Positions 29,859-38,610 of a stretch of 64,000 bases of DNA are shown here, one piece after another; position 1 is the stretch's first letter, and each line of letters begins with the position of its first letter. Under the pieces are notes generated by a model. The model was not told the DNA's origin, ran no database searches, and was given only the letters and a program-made list of their open reading frames with translations. The stretch is from assembly GCA_041675285.1 (NCBI GenBank), contig JBAYTZ010000004.1, positions 124,001 through 188,000 on the forward strand, read 5' to 3'. The stretch is from Candidatus Delongbacteria bacterium (GTDB lineage: Bacteria; CAIWAD01). The translations under genes and the position numbers were made by a program.

Positions 29859-31061
29859 TTACTTGCTGGGCATCACTTCGTTGGCCGGGGCGCCTGCCGG
29901 GCTGCCCGCGGTCAGCGTGTTCACCAGCGTGAACTCGCCCGTGGTGCCGTCCACGGTGCCCACGGTCCACCACCAATGCGGCTGGTCGCCGCCGGTGGCG
30001 GGCACGTCGTAGCCGCCCTGCCGCGTGCGGCCGTTGAAGACCTCCACGTGGGCGCCGGAGGTGGAGAGCAGGCCGTTGCCCGACCAGTCATACACCGCGA
30101 AGGTGTAGGTGCCCGGGTAGAGGGTCTCGATGGTGGTGGCTTCCGGGCCCCAGGAGGTCACGTCGTCCACGTCCAGCCAGGCGTAGGGGGCGCTTTCGCC
30201 GGATCCGCGGCTGGCGTAATACACGTGGTAGGCGCTGCCTTCGATGGTCGGCGTGTAGAGGTGCGAGTCCAGGTCGCTGGGCGCCTCGCCCCAGGTCAGG
30301 ATGAACTTGTAGTCGTACTCGGTTTCCTGCTGGGAGATCACGTCGCCGATTTGGATGTAGGGCAGGTAGTAGTCCTGGCCGCCCGCATGGATCGTGTAGA
30401 AGCAGTACTGGACGACGTCGCCCTCGTAGATGCTGGCCGCACCGAACATCAGCTGCTCGAAGTAGGCTTCGTTGAGACCCTCCGAGAACATGCCCAGGTT
30501 GACGATGCCGGGATCGCCCAGCGCCGCGGCCTCGCCGTACACACGCACGGCCCAATAGGCGCCTAGCGTGGTGTTCGCCGCGATGTAGAGGTCTCTCAGC
30601 GTGCCCTCGAAGCAATGCGGCGTTACGGAGCCGTCAGCGAAGAGCTGGGTGATGTGGGCCGGATCCGCCTCGAAGGTCTGGAAGAAGCCGCCCGACTCGA
30701 TCAGCGTCAGGTTGATGGTGTAGAGTTCCTGCGTGCCCAGCTCCAGCACCTGGAAGACCGGGTAGTAGCCCATCAATTCCACCCACAGCAGCGCGAAGCT
30801 CTCGCCCTGGAAGACGTCCACGGTGGCGCCGGTGACGGGCAGGTTGGCCTCGTTCAGCACCGTGACGGCCACGTTGTAGTTCTCCAGATCCAGGGCCGCC
30901 AAGCCGGCGGCATTGGTGGAGCCGCTGACGTACTCCGGATCGTAGGAGGTGTTGTTGTCCTCTTCCTCGTCGTCGGAGCAGGAGACAAAGCCCAGGGTGC
31001 CGCCCGCCACCAGCAGCGCAAGCATCCCGCTCTTCAGCCATTTCAGATCATTGAAGCGCAT
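29859..31061 (-). CDS. Lipoprotein with YfaP/DUF2135-like C-terminal domain
   Basis: 400 residues. A signal peptide with lipobox LGFVSC (Cys near residue 28) is followed by an acidic stretch SDDEEEDNN, like the export signal seen in surface lipoproteins of Bacteroidota. The middle (NVAVTVLNEANLPVTGATV) looks like a carboxypeptidase-regulatory/Ig-type beta domain. The C-terminal third has FILTWGEAPSDLDSHLYTP, then ETLYPGTYTFAVYDWSGNG and VEVFNGRTRQGGYDVPA, matching the WxxxPxDLDxHL...Y..G.Y.v.V pattern of YfaP (DUF2135) proteins. Probably cell-surface; function unknown. GGAGG precedes the ATG. Confidence 0.8.
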   Translation of the reverse strand: MRFNDLKWLKSGMLALLVAGGTLGFVSCSDDEEEDNNTSYDPEYVSGSTNAAGLAALDLENYNVAVTVLNEANLPVTGATVDVFQGESFALLWVELMGYYPVFQVLELGTQELYTINLTLIESGGFFQTFEADPAHITQLFADGSVTPHCFEGTLRDLYIAANTTLGAYWAVRVYGEAAALGDPGIVNLGMFSEGLNEAYFEQLMFGAASIYEGDVVQYCFYTIHAGGQDYYLPYIQIGDVISQQETEYDYKFILTWGEAPSDLDSHLYTPTIEGSAYHVYYASRGSGESAPYAWLDVDDVTSWGPEATTIETLYPGTYTFAVYDWSGNGLLSTSGAHVEVFNGRTRQGGYDVPATGGDQPHWWWTVGTVDGTTGEFTLVNTLTAGSPAGAPANEVMPSK

Positions 31062-31203
31062 GGGTCCTCCCAGTCTGTTCAGCTTGTGTCAAGACCACCG
31101 ACAATGGGGTCCTGTCTTGTTGGATTGCTTGTGTATCGGCAGGCAAGCTGGCGAATCTTGAGCTTTTTGAAGAGTGGTTCACGCGGACGCTGATTTTTCG
31201 TGC

Positions 31204-31236
31204 AAAACCCCGCTGACGCGGACGCCAACGGGGTTT
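31204..31236 (-). terminator. Intrinsic terminator of the 987-residue exported protein gene
   Basis: AAACCCCG and CGGGGTTT form the stem; on the minus strand it is followed by TTTTGC. It lies 25 bases after the stop codon of the gene at 31261. Confidence 0.75.
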
Positions 31237-31260
31237 GATGATTCATGGTTGTCAGGGTCG

Positions 31261-34224
31261 CTACTTCACCAGCAACAATTTGCGGCTGACCCGATCCTGC
31301 GCGTGCTCGGCGCTCAGCACGTAGAGGCCGCTGGCGTGGCCCGTCAGATCCAGCCGCTGGCGCGAGAGTCCGGCCGGGGCCCAGGCGGTCTCCGGCCCGT
31401 ACACGCGCCGACCCGCCAGGTCATAGACGGTGAGCGTGAGCGCTCCGGCTTCCGGCAGCATGATTTCCACCTGGGTGACCGGGTTGAAGGGGTTGGGGTG
31501 CACGGAGGCCACTTGCAGGCGGGCGGGGCGCGTGGTCGGCGAAACCGGAGTTCCCGGGTCCAGCACATCCAGGCGGGCCAGACGGGTCTGGTAGCCGTAA
31601 CCCTGCGCGCTCCCCCGGAGGTCGCGCCACTGCAGCAGCACGTCTCCGGCGGGGGCGGCCACGAGCCGGGGCTGTCCCGCCACGTAGGGCACCGGATGGA
31701 TCGGCGCGTCGAAGAGGGTCCCGATGCTTCCATCCTCGTCCAGCAGGTAAGCCGCGGCTTGCGGACCCAGCTCGTCGCTGTACTCGCCGGAGACCGCCAC
31801 CAGGGCCGTCTGCGTGCCGGTGAACACGAACGCCGCCGCGTCCAGCAGCAGATTCCCATCCAGCGGCCAGGTCCAACGGCCGGACTCCCCACCGCCGGCA
31901 TCCACGCGCACCACCTGCAGGGAATCCGCTTGCTCCACTCGAATCTCGTGGGCGTACCACAAGCGCCCTGCGGCATCCAGCGTGGCCGTGCCCGGGGTCA
32001 GGTGCCCGGGAAGCTCCACCCCGCCCAGTTCCTCGCCGGCCGGGTCCAGTCGCAGCAGGTGCAGGACCTGGCTGACCGGGCTGCTGATCAACAGGCCGCC
32101 GTCGGAAAGCTCGGAGAACCGCGAACCCGACCAGGGCGCCAACGGCAGATCCAACCGGCGACCGAGGCCGTTGTGGTCGGAGAACTGCGGCACCCCGTTC
32201 CCGTCCAGCTTCTGCAGATAGATGGACGGGCTGGCGCCCCCGGTGGACCACACCACCAACACGCCGGACGGACCGGCGACCATGCCGAAGTCGAGGGAAA
32301 TGGAGGAACCGCCGGTGGGCAGCAGAACCCCCGCGTCGCCCCAGAGCCGGTTGCCCGCACTGTCCATGCGTTGCAGGCGGATCTGGGATCCCGACGAGGT
32401 CCAGCTGTGCGCGGCCGCCACGACGTCCTCGCCCAGCGTCGCCAGTCTCCAGTTGAACACGTCCAGCGTGTCCGGCAGGGTGGGGAAGACCACGGTGGAG
32501 GGCAGGGTCAACTGACCCTGGAGGTCCGTGCGCTGCAGGAAGAGCAGGGATTGGGGCGGTTCCTGTTGGTATGTGACCGTGCCCAGCCAAAGGCCAGCCT
32601 CCGTGGGGGCCACCGGGGGGCTTTTCCAGTGTTCGTGGTATCCCAGCGGGCGTTCCAGACAGCCCCATGCCGGCGCGCCGGAGACGGGATCGACGGATAG
32701 CAGGTAAACCCGGCTGTTCGCCACCCAGGGCACCAGAATGGAATCATCTTCCACCAATGGAGACAGGCAGGACTCGGCCACCGGCCCCAAATCCAGGGCC
32801 AGGCCGTCCGCGGGCGTCAACAACTCGGCGCCGGACAGGTCGCGGCGGCGCAGCAGCACGCGCTCCCCTTCCTCCCCCAGTTCCCGCCAGCAGATCCACA
32901 CCTCGCCGTTGGGCGTGCTGCCCATGTCGTGCACGAAGCCGCTGCCTGGGGTGCTCTCCAGTTGCGCCAGCGCGGGGGACCAGAGCTGGGTGCCATCCGC
33001 AGATAGGCGCTGGAGATAGTCCAGCTGTCCTTCCGAGTGCCGGTACACGAGGCCCTGTTCGTCCTGGGAGGCGCCCGCCATCCAGCCTTGCTCTTCGCCG
33101 GGCAACACGGCCAAGGCCGCGGGCTGCGGCCAGACCAGGGCGCCGTCGGCAGCGAGGCGCTGCGCCAGCCAGCCGGTGTTCTGCTGGAAGACCACGAACC
33201 AGGGCGGGCCGGTTTCCAGACCGGTGAGCAGGTGGAAGTTGTTGGCTCCGGTGCCCGCCACAATGCCTCCGGCCGCCCACTGGGCGTGCAGGGCGGCGTC
33301 GAAGAGCTGGACGCGCAACTGGTTGTCGTCCAGCCAGGCCGCCAGCCAGTTCCCGGCGCCCGCCGGCCGCAGGGTGAATTCGTTCACGGAAGCGCCATCC
33401 GGCGTCAGGGCCAAGGCCCCAGCGGGAAAGAGCGGGCTGCCGTCGGGCAACAGGCCCTGGACCCTGCCGCGCACCGCGGGCGGGTTGCCTTCCTGCCAGG
33501 CGTACAACAGCGTCGTGCCCCGGCTGTGGAACTGGCGACTCAGATCCCCGGGAGTCAATTCCACACCCGTTGGCGGAAATCCCGGGGCGACCTGTCCATC
33601 CGTCCCCAGGCGCAGGGTCCAGCGCCGACGGTCCAGATCCACCCACGTCACCCAGACGCCCTGGTCGTCGGCCACCATCCAGCGCAGGTCGTCGGTCCAC
33701 GTGCGGCAACGCTCCGCGGCGTCGCGGCAGTCGTTCTCGGGGACGGGCACGGCAGGCGCCACCAGCCGATCCTCCGGCCAGAGGAACTGCCCTGCGGCGC
33801 TCACCCGCTGCAGGCGCAGCTCGCCCCACCCCTCCGTCAGCATCTCGTGCCACAGGACGTAGGCGCCGCCCTGGCCGTCGGCGGTCAGGATGGGCATGAA
33901 GGGCGTGAGGACGGAGGGCTCGTGGGCCAGCGCCCGCACCGTGCCCAGCCCATCCACCTCCGTGGTCCACTCGCCGCCGGCGGCCGGGTGGTCGAGGGAA
34001 TAGGATTGCAGCATCAACCGCCCGCGGCCATCCCGCATGTCGCTCCACGCCAGCAGCAGGTGATCGTCCCCCATGGGCAAGGTGGCCCCGTTGAAGGCTG
34101 CGGTGGGCGCGACGTACAGCACGGTGCCCGCCGGCCGGTCGGGCCAGGCCAGGGGCAGCTCCTGAGCGGAGGCGAATGCCGGCCAACACAAAGCCGCGAA
34201 CAAGCAGGCATGGGAAGGCTTCAT
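31261..34224 (-). CDS. Large exported protein with repeated beta-structure and C-terminal type IX-like sorting domain
   Basis: 987 residues. The leader HACLFAALCWPAFASAQ is a signal peptide. The long middle is built from repeats with Trp/Asp-rich strands (LLAWSDMRDGRGRL, GGAYVLWHEML, GVWVTWVDLDRR, GEVWICWREL, GVLVVWSTGG), suggesting beta-propeller blades. The last ~85 residues are a sorting domain: SVHPNPFNPVTQVEIMLPEA, LTLTVYDLAGRRVYGP and HASGLYVLSAEH...KLLLVK. The same end occurs in the protein at 34819. It is probably secreted or anchored at the surface. No catalytic motif recognised. A terminator follows and a promoter precedes it. Confidence 0.85.
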   Translation of the reverse strand: MKPSHACLFAALCWPAFASAQELPLAWPDRPAGTVLYVAPTAAFNGATLPMGDDHLLLAWSDMRDGRGRLMLQSYSLDHPAAGGEWTTEVDGLGTVRALAHEPSVLTPFMPILTADGQGGAYVLWHEMLTEGWGELRLQRVSAAGQFLWPEDRLVAPAVPVPENDCRDAAERCRTWTDDLRWMVADDQGVWVTWVDLDRRRWTLRLGTDGQVAPGFPPTGVELTPGDLSRQFHSRGTTLLYAWQEGNPPAVRGRVQGLLPDGSPLFPAGALALTPDGASVNEFTLRPAGAGNWLAAWLDDNQLRVQLFDAALHAQWAAGGIVAGTGANNFHLLTGLETGPPWFVVFQQNTGWLAQRLAADGALVWPQPAALAVLPGEEQGWMAGASQDEQGLVYRHSEGQLDYLQRLSADGTQLWSPALAQLESTPGSGFVHDMGSTPNGEVWICWRELGEEGERVLLRRRDLSGAELLTPADGLALDLGPVAESCLSPLVEDDSILVPWVANSRVYLLSVDPVSGAPAWGCLERPLGYHEHWKSPPVAPTEAGLWLGTVTYQQEPPQSLLFLQRTDLQGQLTLPSTVVFPTLPDTLDVFNWRLATLGEDVVAAAHSWTSSGSQIRLQRMDSAGNRLWGDAGVLLPTGGSSISLDFGMVAGPSGVLVVWSTGGASPSIYLQKLDGNGVPQFSDHNGLGRRLDLPLAPWSGSRFSELSDGGLLISSPVSQVLHLLRLDPAGEELGGVELPGHLTPGTATLDAAGRLWYAHEIRVEQADSLQVVRVDAGGGESGRWTWPLDGNLLLDAAAFVFTGTQTALVAVSGEYSDELGPQAAAYLLDEDGSIGTLFDAPIHPVPYVAGQPRLVAAPAGDVLLQWRDLRGSAQGYGYQTRLARLDVLDPGTPVSPTTRPARLQVASVHPNPFNPVTQVEIMLPEAGALTLTVYDLAGRRVYGPETAWAPAGLSRQRLDLTGHASGLYVLSAEHAQDRVSRKLLLVK

Positions 34225-34252
34225 GAGAGTGTCCCTTGCTGGCGTGGGTACA

Positions 34253-34282
34253 AGGATAGGCGCTTCAGATTGTACGGAGCAA
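34253..34282 (-). promoter_or_regulatory. Candidate promoter of the 987-residue exported protein gene
   Basis: Minus strand: TTGCTC (34277-34282), 18 bases, TATCCT (34253-34258) followed by TG, 28 bases before the ATG. Moderate match. Confidence 0.45.
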
Positions 34283-34768
34283 ACCCTGTGCCACTGCTTT
34301 GAGTTCTTCCGCGCTGGCGATCGGCACAGTGAAGTCAGATGACAGTCAATGCGTTATCTCGTCGAGCTGAGATCAAATGGTTGAACTGGTTCACAGGGGA
34401 GTTGTATGGGCGTGAAGTTTGAATTGCACATGGTTTCGGGCTTTCATGTCAAGGCGACAAGATGGCTGAACGGTTCCTCAGGTGTGGCAGCAGGTTCAAG
34501 GGGAATTTCAAATAATGAACACACGCGCCCTCCCACTAACCCCCCCGCCCGCCCCTAGAAGGGAGTTTCCGGGGGCGCCGCTTCCAAACGGAAAGCTGAT
34601 ATGTTCAGGTTCCCCGGAAAGCAGGGGTTCCAGGTGGGAGAATTTCCCCAGGCATCCGTGCGCTTGACGTTCGCAACAGGGCCGGCCGGGATTGCGACGA
34701 AGGCTCCAGCTGTGTTGACGTGAGAATGGGTTGAAGTCCAGTCAACCCCGCAGGCCCCGCCCATGAAA
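34283..34768. other. Gene-free stretch between two exported-protein genes
   Basis: About 490 bases, more AT-rich than the neighbours on its left half. Short open frames here lack ribosome-binding sites and recognisable similarity. No tRNA, riboswitch or repeat array was recognised. Confidence 0.5.
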
Positions 34769-34794
34769 AGCCCCCGACCGCGGGGTCGGGGGCT
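34769..34794 (-). terminator. Intrinsic terminator of the phospholipase-D-like gene
   Basis: An eleven-base stem AGCCCCCGACC / GGTCGGGGGCT; on the minus strand it is followed by TTTTC. It lies 24 bases after the stop codon at 34819. Confidence 0.85.
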
Positions 34795-34818
34795 CAAAGA
34801 TCAGGCTGTGGCGATGGG

Positions 34819-37800
34819 CTACTTCACCAACAGAAGCTTGGCGCTGTCCGCTCCCCGGGCGTGCTCGGCGGTGACCACGTAGAGGCCGCTGGCATGTCCG
34901 CCCAGGTCCAGCCGCCGGGTGGACAAGCCGGCAGGCGCCCAGTCCAGCTGCTGACGCGCCACCAGGCGTCCGGCCAAGTCGTACACACTCAGCGTCAGCG
35001 GACCGGCTTCGGGCAGCACGACTTCCAGCGTGGTGGCCGGATTGAAGGGATTGGGGTGCGCGCCGGCGATGCGCACGGCCTGCGGGCGCAGGCTGGGCTC
35101 GGCCAGGTCGCTGAAGTCCGCCGTGCCGCCCGCCTCGTGGTAGCGCGCCGCGAACTCCTGCAGGTACTGGTTGGCGATGGCCGCGCTGTGCATCACGACG
35201 GTGTTCTCGTTGTTGCCGTCTTCGGCGCTGTTGGACCAGTTGTAGCTGCCGGCGATCACCACGGGGTCGCTTTCCGGCTGCTCGGAGTCCAGCACCATGT
35301 ACTTATGGTGCAGCACGCCCGAGCCGCCCGTGACGAAGATGTCCGCGCCGAAGGCCTGCAGGGTGGTCCACTCGCTGAACTCGTCGCCCTGGGTGTCGAA
35401 GACGCCGCGCACCACGGCGCCACGCTCGTGGGCGTCGCGCATGCCGTAGCCGATTTCATTGCGCGAGAAAGAGAAAATGCAGAAGTAGACCGAGTGGTCG
35501 GCCGTGCCCAGGTAGTTGACGATGCGCTGGCTGACGTTGTCGCCGTGGCTGAACCAGATCTCCACCGGCGTGCCGCCCACCAGGAAGTAGTGCGGCGTGT
35601 TGTTGGTCTTGTTCTCGCCGAAGTAGCTGGTGGCGCTGTTGGGCGTCATGCCCGCGGAACCCCACATCTCGTTGAACTCCAGCGTGTAGGCGCGGGCCAC
35701 CGCCTGGTCGGCGATGAGGATCGCGTTGTCCTTGGCGTGGATGCCGTTGTCGCTGGGCTGGTCGATGAGGTTCACGCTGCCCGTCCAGACCACGTCGTTG
35801 GCGGGGTCGTCGTCCGCGGCCTCGAAGACCATGAACTTGTTGTGCTGGATGTTGGTGCTGGAGTGCTGGCCGAAGCTGTTGTCGATGACCGTGATGCCGG
35901 CGTTCACCAGCTGGTTGACCTCGGGCTGGCTGTGGTCCGCGTCATAGATGAAGCGCACGGCCACGCCGCGGTCGTGGGCGTTGATCAGCGCCGTGGCGAC
36001 GCTGCTGATGTTGAGGCTGTAGATGGCGCAGTCGATGCTGGTCTGCGCGGCGTCGATCAGGGCGTTGAGGCGGATGGGGATCTGGTTCTCCATCTCGTCT
36101 TGGGCTTCGTTGCCCTCGGTGGCGTAGCCGGTCTCGGCGTCCTGGGTGAAGAGGATCTCCAGCGTGCCCGGGCTGCCCTGGGAGACCGTGGAGAACCAGT
36201 AGTCGCTGCCCATGCTCAGGCCGGTCTGGTTGCGCGAACCCACCCGGGCCCAGTAGGGCGTGCCCGGCTCCAGGCCGGTGATGGTGAATCCATGCTGGGT
36301 GGTGAAATCCTCCTGCTCCACGCTGTCCAGCGGCACGCCGTCGACGCCGCCCCAGACGCAGATGGTGGAGCCGTCGCTTTGGGTGGTCCATTCCAGGTGG
36401 ACGCTGTCCGTCTGGTGCTCCGACTCGAAGGGGCCGCCGGTGATGCCCGGGCCCACCAGCTGGATCTGGTCGCTGGCGAAGCGCGGCAGCAGCTGGTAGC
36501 CGCTGTGGTAGGGCGAACTGAAGTCGTACTGGCTGCAGAGGGCGATCAGATCGAAAGCGCCCGTGGGAATGGGCGTGCCCACCAGCTCGCAGGTGGAGGA
36601 GATGCGCATCTGGCTGGCGCCGCTGGCGTCGCTGATGTTGTAGTTGGTGTTGCCCGCCCAGCTGCCCGTGCCGTCCACGGTGATGCCGTCGATGCGGAGC
36701 AACAGGCCTTCGTAGGGTTCGCCCGCGGCGCCCTGGCCCATCACCTGGGCGCAGGTGACGACGGTGGGCTCCACGACCACGCCCGTGGCGTGGGTCTCCA
36801 TCAGGGTGGCCGGGGTCAGCTCCACCAGGCCGTTGAAGTGGGTCACGGTGCCCATCACGGTCACGTCGTCGCCCACGTTCACGGCGGCGGAGAGCGTGCT
36901 GCTGTAGCACACCAGGCCGCCGGTCTCGTCCTGCATGTAGACGGCCACGCCCTGCTGGGTGTCCGCCGTGATCACGCCGCGCACCACCACGGTCTGGCCC
37001 AGCAAGAGGGGCAGGCCGTCGATGCCGTTCTCGCGCAGGGCCGAGCAGGGGATCGGATCGCCGAGGACCTGGATGGCCGGACTCTGGGTGATGGGCGTGG
37101 GCGTGCCGCCTTCCACGGCCGTGCGCACGACGAAGGTGTAGGCCGACGTGGCCATGGGATGGCTGACCGCCGACAGCGTGAAGGTGCCGTCGTTGAGGTC
37201 GCTCACCTGGGCGCCTTCCACCCGCAGCACGCCGTTGCTCGACGTGAAGGTGCCGCCCTCGAAACCGGCGCCCTCGACGGCCACGGAGGCGGCCTCCCAG
37301 CCTTCGGGAAGCACGACTTCCACGATGGTCAGCACGTAGTCCTCGCCCGTGACCGTGATGGAGACGTCCACCGGGTCGGGCGTGGTCACCAGGTCCGGAC
37401 TGATGGTGGCCGTGCCGCTGCCGTCCTCGAGGGGCACGTCGGGCTCGGCCGGGCTGGCGGAGTTCTGCGGGCTGCAGGTTCCCGCCGTGTCGTGGGTGAC
37501 GAAGTCCGCCGCGTTGTTGTTGGCGTCCCAGCCGTTGCCTTCCAGCGCGTCGGCGCCGCCGGGGGCCATGCCAGCCGCCGTGGAGGTCTCGAAGGCCTTG
37601 CGCTCGTAGCTGCCGCCGCGGGCGTGGGCCACGGAAATGACCGTGCCTTCCGGCGTGTCACCGGTGAGCCAGGCCACCCGGTCGATGGTGGCGGACTGGG
37701 CGTTGACCAGCCGCACGTGGCCGCCCGAGTTGCCCAAGCCCGGGGCCACTCCGGTGGCGAAATCCGGCGCGGGCACCACGGCCGTGCCGCCGTAAAGCAG

Positions 37801-38067
37801 GTAGCGGCCGGGCAGCAGCAGCTGGCCTGCCGGCAGGGTCTGCTTGTCCTGCCAGGTGGTGCCCGTGGCGGACTTGTACTGGATCTTCCAGCCGCCCACA
37901 TCCACCGCGGCAGCCGTGGGGTTGTGGATTTCCACGAATTCTTCGTTGATGCCGGACACCTCGTAGAAGCGCAGTTCGCTGATCACGGGGTGATCGGCCA
38001 TCTGCGCAGCGACTTGTCCTGACAGCGCCAGGACGGCCAGCGCCAGGACTTTCAGCATGTGTTTCAT
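34819..38067 (-). CDS. Exported multidomain protein: lamin-tail, OB-fold, fibronectin-III-like, phospholipase D pair, sorting domain
   Basis: 1082 residues with a signal peptide (VLALAVLALSGQVAAQ). Order: lamin-tail domain (ISELRFYEVSGINEEFVEIH, then VGGWKIQY, ~25-130); a beta-sandwich (~200-310); an OB-fold (VVVRGVITADTQQGVAVYMQ, ~345-420); a fibronectin-III-like module (~530-610); then two phospholipase-D halves. The second has an intact HxK(x4)D (HHKYMVLD) with GSYNWSNSAEDGNNEN. The first reads HNKFMVFE with GSVNLID, so the Asp is replaced by Glu. The C-terminus is a sorting domain (AHPNPFNPATTLEVVLPEAG, LSVYDLAGRLVARQ, ASGLYVVTAEHA). Likely a secreted nuclease or phospholipase. AGGAGCG precedes the ATG. 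Confidence 0.9.
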   Translation of the reverse strand: MKHMLKVLALAVLALSGQVAAQMADHPVISELRFYEVSGINEEFVEIHNPTAAAVDVGGWKIQYKSATGTTWQDKQTLPAGQLLLPGRYLLYGGTAVVPAPDFATGVAPGLGNSGGHVRLVNAQSATIDRVAWLTGDTPEGTVISVAHARGGSYERKAFETSTAAGMAPGGADALEGNGWDANNNAADFVTHDTAGTCSPQNSASPAEPDVPLEDGSGTATISPDLVTTPDPVDVSITVTGEDYVLTIVEVVLPEGWEAASVAVEGAGFEGGTFTSSNGVLRVEGAQVSDLNDGTFTLSAVSHPMATSAYTFVVRTAVEGGTPTPITQSPAIQVLGDPIPCSALRENGIDGLPLLLGQTVVVRGVITADTQQGVAVYMQDETGGLVCYSSTLSAAVNVGDDVTVMGTVTHFNGLVELTPATLMETHATGVVVEPTVVTCAQVMGQGAAGEPYEGLLLRIDGITVDGTGSWAGNTNYNISDASGASQMRISSTCELVGTPIPTGAFDLIALCSQYDFSSPYHSGYQLLPRFASDQIQLVGPGITGGPFESEHQTDSVHLEWTTQSDGSTICVWGGVDGVPLDSVEQEDFTTQHGFTITGLEPGTPYWARVGSRNQTGLSMGSDYWFSTVSQGSPGTLEILFTQDAETGYATEGNEAQDEMENQIPIRLNALIDAAQTSIDCAIYSLNISSVATALINAHDRGVAVRFIYDADHSQPEVNQLVNAGITVIDNSFGQHSSTNIQHNKFMVFEAADDDPANDVVWTGSVNLIDQPSDNGIHAKDNAILIADQAVARAYTLEFNEMWGSAGMTPNSATSYFGENKTNNTPHYFLVGGTPVEIWFSHGDNVSQRIVNYLGTADHSVYFCIFSFSRNEIGYGMRDAHERGAVVRGVFDTQGDEFSEWTTLQAFGADIFVTGGSGVLHHKYMVLDSEQPESDPVVIAGSYNWSNSAEDGNNENTVVMHSAAIANQYLQEFAARYHEAGGTADFSDLAEPSLRPQAVRIAGAHPNPFNPATTLEVVLPEAGPLTLSVYDLAGRLVARQQLDWAPAGLSTRRLDLGGHASGLYVVTAEHARGADSAKLLLVK

Positions 38068-38141
38068 CGTTCGCTCCTATGGTCATCGCAGCGCGGGCCG
38101 CGTTCCTTGCGTTCGTCTTCTCATCCTGTCGCCTGTGCGAG

Positions 38142-38303
38142 GCGCGATGGGATGGGGGCGAGGCGTTCGTCATCCCCCGGCTTGACCGGGGGATCCCATC
38201 GCTTCGCCAGTCATCTGCCGGAGCGCGATGGGATGGGGGCGAGGCGTTCGTCATCCCCCGGCTTGACCGGGGGATCCCATCACCCCGCCAGTCATCTGCC
38301 GGG
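38142..38303. repeat. Two 81-bp direct repeats, each with a GTCATCCCCCGG...CCGGGGGATCC palindrome
   Basis: Unit 1 is 38142-38222 and unit 2 is 38223-38303; they differ mainly at a CGCTTCG/CACCCCG block and at the right edge. Each contains the head GCGATGGGATGGGGGCGAGG and the stem CCCCCGG-CTTGA-CCGGGGG flanked by GTCAT and ATCC. The GTCATCCC...GGGATCC frame recurs with a different stem at 39796-39820. Confidence 0.9.
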
Positions 38304-38315
38304 GCCCCTTGTTTT

Positions 38316-38344
38316 CCACCTTTCTGCTTGCGCCAGAAAGGTGG
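38316..38344. repeat. Perfect 11-bp-stem palindrome CCACCTTTCTG-n7-CAGAAAGGTGG
   Basis: A seven-base loop CTTGCGC separates perfect arms. It lies in a run of palindromes between the phospholipase-D-like gene and adenosine deaminase. No T-run follows directly, so it looks like a dispersed repeat rather than a terminator. Confidence 0.7.
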
Positions 38345-38538
38345 AGCCAAAGAGGCGCTTTTTCTCACTCGCCAGAGTCAGCCCGCCTCCCGGCGGGCTT
38401 CCGCTGGCGGCAGCGTCTCCTTCCTGTCTCCAGGAAGTTGGTTCGCGCTGCGCGCTTCACCCATTTTCTGGTTCAGCCCTGCGGGCTTCACCTCGCCTGA
38501 TCCAAAGAACTTCTGTGTCACCATGGAGCGGTGATACG
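38345..38538. other. Gene-free stretch with short GC-rich hairpins
   Basis: It contains small inverted repeats such as GCCCGCC-TCCC-GGCGGGC but no convincing gene, ribosome-binding site or known RNA. Confidence 0.4.
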
Positions 38539-38580
38539 TTCACCACTCAATCCGAAATCGTCTCTGTGCCTCTGTGGTGA
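38539..38580. repeat. Palindrome-bounded element with TCTCTGTGCCTCTGTGGTGA
   Basis: It starts TTCACCAC and ends GTGGTGA, giving inverted ends around a 27-base centre. The CTCTGTGCCTCTGTGGTGA segment resembles a dispersed repeat seen in many unrelated bacterial genomes (from memory; not checked). Confidence 0.55.
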
Positions 38581-38610
38581 GTCGTTCACTCGGCAGGGAT
38601 GGCCCCTGCC

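Noticed and set aside
34482..34667. Small open frame between exported-protein genes
   Set aside because: No ribosome-binding site, low-complexity proline-rich translation, and atypical composition compared with real genes nearby.
38142..38303. CRISPR-like repeats
   Set aside because: Only two units, and the repeat contains the whole 81 bp with an internal palindrome; there are no unique spacers and no cas genes.
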